Origin: Chitinophagaceae bacterium UBA2789
GTDB lineage: Bacteria; Bacteroidota; Bacteroidia; Chitinophagales; Chitinophagaceae
Reading direction: 5' to 3'
NCBI GenBank assembly: GCA_002352145.1
Contig: DEHX01000087.1
Location: 9,635 to 15,730 of the forward strand
DNA: 6,096 nt
The position numbers and the translations under genes were made by a program. Under the pieces are notes generated by a model. The model did no database searches and was not told the DNA's origin. It worked only from the letters and a program-made list of their open reading frames with translations. Positions 1 through 6,096 of the stretch are shown here, piece by piece (position 1 is the stretch's first letter; each line of letters opens with the position of its first letter).

Positions 1-911
1 GTGGCTTTGTATTCCATTACACCCGTCATCACATCAGGCACATTCCGGCCATCCTTCCAGTAGCTGAGATCGCCGGTAGCAAAGATTTTTGACGGACCTT
101 TTGAATCGGTAAGAAAATGAATACCAGATAACAGATGAACAAAAAGATCGCCAGCTACACCTGTTCCGTATTCCTTATAATTGCGCCACCAGAAAAAACG
201 TTTGGCATCAAAAGGCAGATTGGAGGAAGATTTAAAATATTTTTTCCAAGCTACCGTATCTGCTGAAGCATCAGGTGGCATGGTATATTGCCATGCTCCT
301 AAAGCAGTGTGCCGGTCAAACGACGCTTCAATGCAATTCAGTTGCCCTATCTCTCCTGCTTTGTAGAATTTCTTTGCTTCAGCATATGCAATGCTACTGA
401 CCCGCTGACTGCCCACCTGAAGCACCACACCTGTTTCTTTCTGCACATTGATCACATTCCAGCCCTGGTTCAACTGGTGTACCATCGGCTTTTCGCAATA
501 CACCGCCTTCCTTTTTCGCATAGCATCAATGGAAATTTTATCATGCCATTGATCACTGGTACAAATGATTACAGCATCAATATCTTTTCTGTTCAAAATC
601 TCTTCATATGATTGAGTAACAAAAAGATCATTACCATACAATTCTTTTGCCCTCTCCAGCCGGCCTTTGTACAGATCACAAACTGCCTTTAGCTTTATTC
701 CCGGTATTTGCAAAATTGTCTTTGCATTACGGCTCCCCATTATACCAAAGCCGATGATGGCGACTTGTATATCATCATAAGAGGAATATCTTTTCTCGTA
801 AGGAAGGATGCGTTTCTCAATCTCTTCATGACTCATGGTAGCATAAGAAGCCAGCGGTGCAGCCAGTGAGGCTGCAGCAACTTGTTTCAAAAATTTTCTC
901 CTGTTTTTCAT
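1..911 (-). CDS. Gfo/Idh/MocA-family oxidoreductase, Tat-exported (3' end cut by window edge)
   Basis: NAD(P)-dependent sugar or cyclitol dehydrogenase-type protein, probably acting in the periplasm. The first 303 residues are visible and the frame stays open to base 1; relatives usually run a little over 400 residues, so the end of the substrate domain is missing. The N-terminus has a twin-arginine signal (N-R-R-K-F-L-K at 3-9, then an Ala/Leu-rich stretch and a likely cut near ASYA at 21-24). The Rossmann domain follows, with GFGIMG at 54-59 after a beta strand and the family E-K-P motif at 140-142, whose Lys141 is the usual catalytic or cofactor-positioning lysine. The GTGVAGDLFVHLLSGIHFL segment (249-267) matches the conserved region carrying active-site histidines (His259, His265). 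ATG at 911 is the first in-frame start: an in-frame TAA lies a few codons upstream. It is the third gene of the exported redox cluster, 32 bp after the isomerase-like gene. Family certain; substrate unknown. Confidence 0.93.
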   Translation of the reverse strand, partial: MKNRRKFLKQVAAASLAAPLASYATMSHEEIEKRILPYEKRYSSYDDIQVAIIGFGIMGSRNAKTILQIPGIKLKAVCDLYKGRLERAKELYGNDLFVTQSYEEILNRKDIDAVIICTSDQWHDKISIDAMRKRKAVYCEKPMVHQLNQGWNVINVQKETGVVLQVGSQRVSSIAYAEAKKFYKAGEIGQLNCIEASFDRHTALGAWQYTMPPDASADTVAWKKYFKSSSNLPFDAKRFFWWRNYKEYGTGVAGDLFVHLLSGIHFLTDSKGPSKIFATGDLSYWKDGRNVPDVMTGVMEYKA

Positions 912-943
912 TATCGATCTGCATTAAGTAATAAAAGAATGTT

Positions 944-1789
944 TTATTGCTTCAATTGCAGTTTATGCAAGAGTTGCCTTAATAAACTATCAACGAAGTT
1001 TTTGTTGTAGCGCATATCTTCCATATTGTTATCCTCGTTTGCCTCATATTCCATGGAAAGCACTCCTTTGAATCTCATCTGCTGTAATTGTATGAACACA
1101 GAAGGGATATCACAAATCCCTTTTCCGAATAACACATCCGAAGCTTTAACATTGTCAAAAGCCTCCACATCTTTCAGGTGCAGACCCCATAATTTATTTT
1201 TCACTTTTATCAATGCTTGTTGTATATCAACTCCGTTCCTTGCCCAGTGACCAATATCCGGCCATGCGCCGATATTTTTTCTTCCTTGCATTGCTTTCAC
1301 CGTAGAATCAGGATGCCAGTAATGACTGGATGGCTTAGGGTGGCAATGCAAAGCTACTTTCACTTTATACTTTGCAGCTAAACGGTTGAATTCATCCAGG
1401 TCCTCCCATTCGGGCTCAGCAGTAATGAAGGGAATATTCATATACTTTGCAAACTCAAAGAATTTTTCCAGGTTATCCTTATTGTAATAGTATTTATCGA
1501 TTACCCCCAATGCCACCACCCTGATTTTTTTATCATGCAGGTATTGCTTCAGCTTATCCCGGGCATCTTTATCTAGTGTAAAACTGAACACACCGGGTAT
1601 CTCTCCACCCACTTTCTGACCAGGATATACTTCCAGATCCCTGACACCAAGACTATCTGCCTTATCTACCGATTCCAAAAAACTGTATTTATGAAAGGTC
1701 CATGTCTGGATGGCGAGTTGCCAGTCTTTTTGCGCTGAGGATGATAAAGCAATAAAGAAAAAGCAGGCTATGAAAAGTTGTTGTCTCAT
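944..1789 (-). CDS. Exported sugar phosphate isomerase/epimerase-like TIM-barrel protein
   Basis: Xylose-isomerase-like / AP-endonuclease-2-type TIM barrel of 281 residues. The family covers metal-dependent sugar isomerases, epimerases, dehydratases and related lyases or hydratases, so the reaction is not fixed. Residues 1-20 form a Sec signal (hydrophobic LFIACFFFIALSSS, then A-Q), placing it in the periplasm, where a phosphorylated substrate is unlikely despite the family name. Barrel-strand motifs that could supply metal or catalytic ligands are DLEVYP (Glu53), ITAEPEW (Glu125), ALHCHPK (His148, His150), WPDIGHW (Asp178, His181), GLHLKD (His204, Asp207) and LSMEYE (Glu247). The start chosen is ATG at 1789, one base after the flavoprotein stop (TAATATG), because it gives a clean signal peptide. 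An in-frame GTG at 1801 would add four residues and overlap the upstream gene by 11 bp. The tight junction implies co-translation with the flavoprotein. Fold confident, reaction open. Confidence 0.9.
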   Translation of the reverse strand: MRQQLFIACFFFIALSSSAQKDWQLAIQTWTFHKYSFLESVDKADSLGVRDLEVYPGQKVGGEIPGVFSFTLDKDARDKLKQYLHDKKIRVVALGVIDKYYYNKDNLEKFFEFAKYMNIPFITAEPEWEDLDEFNRLAAKYKVKVALHCHPKPSSHYWHPDSTVKAMQGRKNIGAWPDIGHWARNGVDIQQALIKVKNKLWGLHLKDVEAFDNVKASDVLFGKGICDIPSVFIQLQQMRFKGVLSMEYEANEDNNMEDMRYNKNFVDSLLRQLLHKLQLKQ

Positions 1790-1790
1790 A

Positions 1791-3710
1791 TTAAAATTCA
1801 CTGTATTTAAATCCCATTTTACCGTTTATATCCATGGGCAGGTTTTTGCTGCCGAAAAGTAAAATACACTTATCTAAAACAACACTAATTTCCCTTCTTG
1901 TTAATGCTCTGTCAGGATCAAAGTCTTTTAAGCTCCAAATAATCCAATGGTTCTTGAAATCTTCTGCACTTTGAATTGCCAGCAAGGTTTTAGACTTTAC
2001 AAATGGTTTTAATCTTTTAAAGAATGTCAGGCAATTATTTAAGCTTATTTCACCAGAAGGTCTCGACAAACGATGATAGCTTTTGAAGTATCGGCCAAAC
2101 CTAATCATCCCAGAAGAAAACTCGGCACCACTTGCCAAACTATCCGGATAAAAAAACATCTTATTCGCCCAGCCTTCTGCTTTGCCCACTCCTTTTAATA
2201 TTCCTGTAGCACCCACTTTTTGTATAGCTTCCCAATGCGGGTCATCGGGTTTTACATCGGTAAAAGGCATCAGGTATGCTTTTGCTTTCAGCAGTTCATC
2301 CTGCACTGTTCTCACCGGCACTTCCCTTACTTTCTTTTTCAACTGAACTGTTTTGGTTGCCAGCACTCCTGCCGCCTGGCCGGTTAATAAAACAACAGGC
2401 TGTAGCCTTGTAGTACCATTTACTATATTGGTCACAGAAATTCCTTTTTCGCAAACGATCAGACCATCAATTTTTTCCGGTATCAATGTTCCCATTGGAA
2501 TATTATAGGCAGGAATAGGCGGAAATTCTATCTCCGGCACTTTGCCCGGGTAGCGGGCATGATGATGATCTACCGGGTAATCGCCTACAGATATACCCGT
2601 TCTGTACAAAGTATTATCATACGGATTTTTAATATGGTTGATATTCATCCTTACCATTCCTTTTACTCTTCTTCCTTCCCGGTTATAAGGAATCAGGGCC
2701 ATGCCACCATCCAGTTCATCATCGGCAAGACCGATATTTTTCAAGCCCAGTTCAGTCTGCATGAAATAAATGAAGCCCAAAGTATGTTGCTTCGCTAACT
2801 CATAACTCTTTACTCTCGACTCTGAACTCTCTTCTACTACGTTCAGGTAAATATCATTGCCAAACGGCGGCCAGTTGAGCATGTACTTATCCAGCTTTGC
2901 ACCGGGACTTCTGGGCAACTTTCCATAATTCAGCATTTTCATTTTATCTCCATTCCACGGCTTTCCCTCGCAGGGGGCATCGGTACAGGTACAATAAAAT
3001 TTTTTGGCATCATAGCCCTCCGGCTTTTCAATAGTTTTATCAGCTCCCACTCCATAATCTTTTAATACAGCAGCCCAGGTAAGGTCTTGTATGATATCAT
3101 TCTTTTCCCTTGCTTCTTTTTCACCACTCACTGCCGGATCATCCATCCCCAAATCATAAGCAGCGCCGGCTGCAGCAAACACATCTCCCAGTTCTGTTCC
3201 ATCAATCACCACTGTTGCTTTTATTTTTAACGCCTCAGAATTATCTATTTTTCGTAGTGTGGCGCCGGTTACTTTGTTTCCGGTTTTTTGTACCGATTCA
3301 AATTCGTACCCATAATAAACTTCCAGGTTCTTTTCATGGGCTGCCCATACTTTGAAAATGCTATCACCTACTTTGGGTTCAAAGTTGGTATTGCTTACCC
3401 AACCGGTATTCAATCGTTTTCTTCCATAATGCTTGTACAAAGCCTGCCGGAACTCTTCCCACATACCACTTGGCAACTGGTCATTTCCATCTGTGCAGCT
3501 TACTCCTGCTGCTGTAAGCATACCACCCAGCATTGTTGTAGGCTCCACCAATATTGTTTTGGCGCCCAGCCTGGCGGATTGAATGGCAGCAGCTGTGCCA
3601 CCTACACCAGCTCCTATAACTAGTACATCAGTTTTCGTTGCCTTCACTTGCCGCTGTGCAACTGATAAAAGAGGAAAAAGAAAAACTACCAGTAAACAGT
3701 TACGCTTCAT
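1791..3710 (-). CDS. Exported FAD-dependent oxidoreductase (FAD_oxidored-type) with SLH-like C-terminal region
   Basis: Flavoprotein oxidoreductase of 639 residues, first gene of the exported redox cluster. Residues 1-19 look like a Sec signal (K-R, then CLLVVFLFPLLSVAQ) with no twin arginine and no lipobox. The FAD-binding dinucleotide fold follows: VIGAGVGG at 31-38 and Glu56 in LVEP as the probable ribose-binding acid. Other landmarks are VVIDGTELGD (167-176), a Cys-rich loop with Cys240, Cys242 and Cys247, MLNWPPFGND (277-286), SVGDYPVDHHH (374-384) and a C-terminal FAD-domain strand TGQAAGVLA (443-451). This layout fits the FAD-dependent oxidoreductase family common in Bacteroidota and often found near carbohydrate genes. 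Residues about 483-613 resemble S-layer-homology repeats (FTDV, HW, GILKG, F-x-PD, LTRRE). A period-7 DNA repeat underlies residues 294-305. Start ATG at 3710 gives the intact signal. The electron acceptor and substrate are unknown. Confidence 0.93.
   Translation of the reverse strand: MKRNCLLVVFLFPLLSVAQRQVKATKTDVLVIGAGVGGTAAAIQSARLGAKTILVEPTTMLGGMLTAAGVSCTDGNDQLPSGMWEEFRQALYKHYGRKRLNTGWVSNTNFEPKVGDSIFKVWAAHEKNLEVYYGYEFESVQKTGNKVTGATLRKIDNSEALKIKATVVIDGTELGDVFAAAGAAYDLGMDDPAVSGEKEAREKNDIIQDLTWAAVLKDYGVGADKTIEKPEGYDAKKFYCTCTDAPCEGKPWNGDKMKMLNYGKLPRSPGAKLDKYMLNWPPFGNDIYLNVVEESSESRVKSYELAKQHTLGFIYFMQTELGLKNIGLADDELDGGMALIPYNREGRRVKGMVRMNINHIKNPYDNTLYRTGISVGDYPVDHHHARYPGKVPEIEFPPIPAYNIPMGTLIPEKIDGLIVCEKGISVTNIVNGTTRLQPVVLLTGQAAGVLATKTVQLKKKVREVPVRTVQDELLKAKAYLMPFTDVKPDDPHWEAIQKVGATGILKGVGKAEGWANKMFFYPDSLASGAEFSSGMIRFGRYFKSYHRLSRPSGEISLNNCLTFFKRLKPFVKSKTLLAIQSAEDFKNHWIIWSLKDFDPDRALTRREISVVLDKCILLFGSKNLPMDINGKMGFKYSEF
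2797..2831. repeat. Degenerate 7-bp tandem repeat, five units, inside the flavoprotein gene
   Basis: Five consecutive heptamers on the plus strand read aactcat, aactctt, tactctc, gactctg and aactctc. On the coding strand each carries GAGT at a fixed 7-base spacing, with only the flanking bases varying. The 35-bp length is not a multiple of three and encodes residues 294-305, just before the Y-E-L-A-K-Q-H-T-L-G segment. The periodicity is directly visible; whether it is a real simple-sequence expansion or chance codon choice over a Ser/Glu-rich loop cannot be decided here. Confidence 0.5.
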
Positions 3711-3744
3711 TTTGTCAAGTTACATGATTCATTGCTGAAAATAA

Positions 3745-3770
3745 AAATGCCCCGAAAATTCGGGGCATTT
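3745..3770 (-). terminator. Intrinsic terminator of ssb
   Basis: A perfect inverted repeat with arms AAATGCCCCGAA and TTCGGGGCATTT around a 2-base centre; in RNA the innermost pairs probably open, leaving a stem of about ten pairs with a six-base loop. Read on the minus strand, the GC-rich stem ends in GGGGCATTTTTAT, giving a run of five U. It begins about 20 bases after the ssb stop and ends about 34 bases before the flavoprotein start. The plus-strand reading has a poorer U tract (TTTATAT), so the minus orientation fits best, although the palindrome could act weakly both ways. Confidence 0.88.
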
Positions 3771-3790
3771 ATATGTAGTTGTTGAATACA

Positions 3791-4219
3791 TCAGAAGGGC
3801 AGATCGTCTACCGGCTCTGTAATATCACTGGCTGATGGGGTGTTACCACTGCTCGCAGAAGCAGAAGCCGGTTGCTGATAAGTACCGCTGGTGCCACTTT
3901 CGCCACGACCACCGAGCAACTGTACTTCTCTTACTCTGAGAGAAAGTGATGCTCCGGATGTTCCGTCCTGACGGGTAAAAGACCTTACTTCAGGTTGCCC
4001 TTCTACAAAAACCTGTTTGCCTTTGGTTAAATACTGGGCAATCGCTGTACGATCGGTCCAATAGGCACAATCAACCCAGGTAGTTTTTTCCTGGTTGTTA
4101 CCTTGTGAATCCCTGTACTTTTCTGTGTGGGCAACGGTGAAGTTGATAACATTTTTTCCGTTAACGGTGTTAACCGAGCAATCCTTTCCCAGGTTGCCGA
4201 TTACTTGCATTTTAATCAT
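3791..4219 (-). CDS. ssb: Single-stranded DNA-binding protein
   Basis: Cytoplasmic SSB of 142 residues. It coats single-stranded DNA in replication, repair and recombination and recruits partner proteins through its C-terminal tip. The OB fold spans roughly residues 1-103: MIKMQVIGNLGKD at the start, VINFTVAHTEKYRD (24-37), TTWVDCAYW (46-54, with Trp48 and Trp54 as likely base-stacking residues), YLTKGKQVFVEGQPEVRSF (63-81) and SLRVREVQLLG (93-103). A low-complexity Gly/Ser/Thr/Ala/Gln linker follows (about 104-131), then the acidic tip ending DDLPF, the usual partner-binding motif. Length is somewhat short compared with the about 178-residue E. coli protein but normal for Bacteroidota. ATG at 4219 is chosen because SSBs of this group begin M-I-K; an upstream in-frame TTG at 4228 would only add three residues. 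A terminator sits right after the gene, and a promoter-like -7 box lies upstream, so it is probably its own transcription unit. Confidence 0.97.
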   Translation of the reverse strand: MIKMQVIGNLGKDCSVNTVNGKNVINFTVAHTEKYRDSQGNNQEKTTWVDCAYWTDRTAIAQYLTKGKQVFVEGQPEVRSFTRQDGTSGASLSLRVREVQLLGGRGESGTSGTYQQPASASASSGNTPSASDITEPVDDLPF

Positions 4220-4277
4220 AGTGCTCAAATTTTAAGATGACGTAATTAATTAAGAGGTCGAAAATAATCTATTTACC

Positions 4278-4285
4278 CAAAAATA
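4278..4285 (-). promoter_or_regulatory. Candidate Bacteroidota-type -7 promoter element for ssb
   Basis: The minus strand reads TATTTTTG, an exact match to the TAnnTTTG -7 box known from Bacteroidota sigma factor promoters. It lies in the 86-bp gap between the M14 stop and the ssb start, about 58 bases upstream of ATG 4219. The -33 element is weak: the nearest TTG (4302-4300) is only 14 bases upstream of the box, shorter than the usual spacing of about 19-20. In AT-rich sequence such a match can arise by chance, so this is a candidate only. Confidence 0.35.
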
Positions 4286-4305
4286 TTTGTCTAACATATC
4301 AACAT

Positions 4306-6096
4306 TTATTCAGACCTGCTTAAACTTTGAAACTCATCTATACGGCCGCTGGCTGCATCTATGATCCTTCCAAAGAAAATAGCATTCATAAACAGCTTGC
4401 TGCCTCCCAGCCAAAAGGCCCGGAAGTTGGGATTATCGGCTATATTGATCACCCTGCCGCTGCCCAATGTATTTACCACTACCGCCGCCGAATTTTTTAT
4501 CGCATCAGCATTTTCTTTACTCACCCATCCGCTCTGCAATGGTTTAGCACCATAATAAAAAGGAGTGGCGTAAGGATTTTTGCTTTTCTCCATAAATACC
4601 CTGTTTGACTTAAAAAGGCTGACCGTATTGCTAGTATATCCATACGCCAGGGGGTGTGTTTTGTCTATTTCAGCGCCAAATATGGCACCCCTTACCTGTT
4701 GCGCCCCGTCCATTTGCTCCCGGTCGAGATAGTTAAGTTTTTTTGTGCTGTCAACAGGCGGTTTGGCTTTCTTGAATTTTATATCGCTGATGCCATTTTG
4801 TGCGGCCCAGCTCACGGCTTCTTCAGTAAGGATTAGAGTGCCGCCGGCCTGTACCCAAGCTTTTAGTTTTTCTTTATTGATCTCACTATAACTGCCTCCT
4901 ACCATGATCAATGTATTGTAACGGTTCAGGCTGATCCGGTTGAACATTGTTGGCTCAAGGTGAGTAGCCTGCATATTCATCCGCTGATCCAGCAGGTGCC
5001 ACACTTCTCCTGCATCAGTTGCATTCACTCCTGTACCGGTAATCATTGCCACAGATGGTTTGGTAATGGTAACAAACCGGCTACTGCCCAGATCACTTCC
5101 GCTTGATGAATTGCCACTGCTTACGGCAAATGTTTTGATACGATACTTTTCTGTAACTGCACTCAATTTGGTAAACAGCGTTTCGATGTCATCTCTTTGA
5201 AGCTTAACCGGAATAAGTATTGTACCATAATTGAACTTTTTCATAACACCCCCAACTGGCATTTCAAAATCATTGGTAGCTACTTTTGCCATGATCCCAG
5301 CATTCAACAACTCATTCAAGGCCGCTGGCGCATACAGATCTTCCCATTGTAATAAATAGGCATACTGGCTGCGGCCTCCGCTGATAGAGTGTTTTGGCAG
5401 TTTAAATTCTTCAATCATTTCACCCATAGCAAATCCCGGTGTTGTAATTTCTTTATAGGGCAGACCAAAAGCCAGGGGCATAGTCCATGATGTAATATCA
5501 TAGAACAAACTGTCCCTGTACTCGAATGTTTTATCAAAAATGGCCCTTACCAGACTGTGCTGAGGCTGGTTAAGCGAAACCATATAGGCATTGCTTTTAT
5601 CAAAAGTTGCATCGTTCCAATTATCGGGCAATGTATGTATCTGTATCTGGTGCCGTTTCAGCATTTCAGCAAAATGAAACGTTTTTGCCGGGTCATTCTT
5701 ATCACCAAAAACAAATCCTTTGACAGCAAAGGCAGTGGCCCTGGCAGCAGCATCTTTATAGAAACTTCTTTGATATTCGAGAAATTCCTTTCGTAATACT
5801 TTAGCCCCTTCGAGAGTAGATAAGGTAGTTACAAATTGATTTTTGATAGTCGCCGGAAAACTCAGCAAGCCGTTGGCCGTTTCCTGCAAATGGCCTCTGG
5901 AAGAAGCCTGCTCAAACAAAATACCAATAGCGCCATTAATATCCGGGTAGGTGGATCCTTTGCCATAATAAAAATCATCATAGGCTTCTTTGGTGAAATA
6001 CAAAGACCCGATACGATCAAGGAACTGCGCATGAAATTTTCCCAGCTTGGCCGTTAGGTCTTTATTTTTTTCCGGGGTTAATGGGTTGACCCTTGA
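4306..6096 (-). CDS. M14-family zinc carboxypeptidase-like protein with GATase-like C-terminal domain (5' end cut by window edge)
   Basis: C-terminal 596 residues of a large M14-type metallopeptidase homologue; the frame is open to the right edge, so the start, any signal peptide and the zinc-binding H-x-x-E and distal His are outside the window. Near the visible N-terminus, after YGKGSTYPDINGAIG, the segment ILFEQASSRGH (fragment residues 59-69) carries Glu62, matching the catalytic Glu region of M14 enzymes. A mixed middle region follows. From about fragment residue 348 (VAMITGTGVNATDAGEVWHLLDQ) through IMVGGSYSEINKEKLKAWVQAGGTLIL there is a class I glutamine-amidotransferase-like, flavodoxin-type fold; it ends with GSGRVINIADNPNFRAFW, as in other amidotransferase-like tails. 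Long Bacteroidota M14 proteins, commonly over 800 residues and secreted, have this layout. A TTG at 6003 could be mistaken for a start but would cut the peptidase domain just before its Glu motif. No GC-rich terminator follows the stop. Activity cannot be confirmed without the missing half. Confidence 0.88.
   Translation of the reverse strand, partial: SRVNPLTPEKNKDLTAKLGKFHAQFLDRIGSLYFTKEAYDDFYYGKGSTYPDINGAIGILFEQASSRGHLQETANGLLSFPATIKNQFVTTLSTLEGAKVLRKEFLEYQRSFYKDAAARATAFAVKGFVFGDKNDPAKTFHFAEMLKRHQIQIHTLPDNWNDATFDKSNAYMVSLNQPQHSLVRAIFDKTFEYRDSLFYDITSWTMPLAFGLPYKEITTPGFAMGEMIEEFKLPKHSISGGRSQYAYLLQWEDLYAPAALNELLNAGIMAKVATNDFEMPVGGVMKKFNYGTILIPVKLQRDDIETLFTKLSAVTEKYRIKTFAVSSGNSSSGSDLGSSRFVTITKPSVAMITGTGVNATDAGEVWHLLDQRMNMQATHLEPTMFNRISLNRYNTLIMVGGSYSEINKEKLKAWVQAGGTLILTEEAVSWAAQNGISDIKFKKAKPPVDSTKKLNYLDREQMDGAQQVRGAIFGAEIDKTHPLAYGYTSNTVSLFKSNRVFMEKSKNPYATPFYYGAKPLQSGWVSKENADAIKNSAAVVVNTLGSGRVINIADNPNFRAFWLGGSKLFMNAIFFGRIIDAASGRIDEFQSLSRSE

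Noticed and set aside
237..420. Possible frameshift or damage in the Gfo/Idh/MocA gene, since no long minus-strand frame seemed closed here
   Set aside because: Direct translation from ATG 911 stays open through base 1 with all family motifs in order; the frame is incomplete only because its stop lies outside the window.
181..611. Plus-strand open frames of 61 and 100 codons
   Set aside because: They lie antisense within the Gfo/Idh/MocA gene, whose protein motifs are clear, and their translations are Cys/His-rich without recognisable domains.
3110..3623. Plus-strand open frames of 81 and 111 codons
   Set aside because: They are antisense to the FAD-binding part of the flavoprotein gene; the products look like random composition and no start context supports them.
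4226..4228. TTG as the ssb start
   Set aside because: SSBs of this type begin at M-I-K, which is the ATG at 4219; the TTG would add three unsupported residues.
4241..4253. Palindromic TTAATTAA stretch upstream of ssb as an operator
   Set aside because: Short AT-only palindromes are expected by chance in AT-rich leaders, and there is no second copy or adjacent regulator gene.
4327..4836. Several plus-strand open frames opposite the M14 gene
   Set aside because: All mirror a strongly supported minus-strand coding frame and overlap one another; none shows a domain or signal.
6001..6003. TTG as the start of the M14-type gene
   Set aside because: The same frame continues without a stop to base 6096 with family-like sequence (N-P-L-T-P-E-K, then F-L-D-R-I-G-S-L-Y-F), so the gene is simply cut by the window edge.

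Overview
The window reads as a chromosomal segment of a Bacteroidota bacterium, most likely a Chitinophagaceae-like member. The pointers are moderate, AT-leaning composition, weak or absent Shine-Dalgarno sites, Sec signal peptides ending in 'S-x-A-Q', an SSB beginning MIK-QVIGNLGKD, and a TAnnTTTG-type -7 box upstream of ssb. This placement is inference from sequence style; no marker gene fixes the taxon. All five genes lie on the minus strand, so transcription runs from the right edge to the left edge.

Right part (4306-6096): the C-terminal two thirds or so of an M14-family zinc carboxypeptidase-like protein. Its start lies beyond the window. It carries the catalytic-Glu segment of the peptidase domain and, further on, a class I glutamine-amidotransferase-like (flavodoxin-like) domain. 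Next (3791-4219) is ssb, a single-stranded DNA-binding protein with an OB fold, a flexible Gly/Ser/Ala/Gln linker and the acidic DDLPF tip. A strong intrinsic terminator (3745-3770) closes the ssb transcript.

Left part (1-3710): a tight three-gene cluster of exported enzymes. In transcription order these are a Sec-exported FAD-dependent oxidoreductase with a C-terminal region resembling S-layer-homology repeats, a Sec-exported TIM-barrel sugar isomerase/epimerase-like protein starting one base after the previous stop (TAATATG), and, 32 bp on, a Tat-exported Gfo/Idh/MocA oxidoreductase cut by the left edge. Two redox enzymes and a sugar isomerase/epimerase-type protein, all with export signals, suggest a periplasmic or envelope route that oxidises and rearranges a sugar, glycoside or cyclitol. 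The substrate cannot be read from the sequence.

There is no tRNA, rRNA, CRISPR array, transposase or phage gene. The main unusual points are the make-up of the exported redox operon, its mixed Tat/Sec targeting, the SLH-like tail of the flavoprotein, and a period-7 repeat inside the flavoprotein gene.
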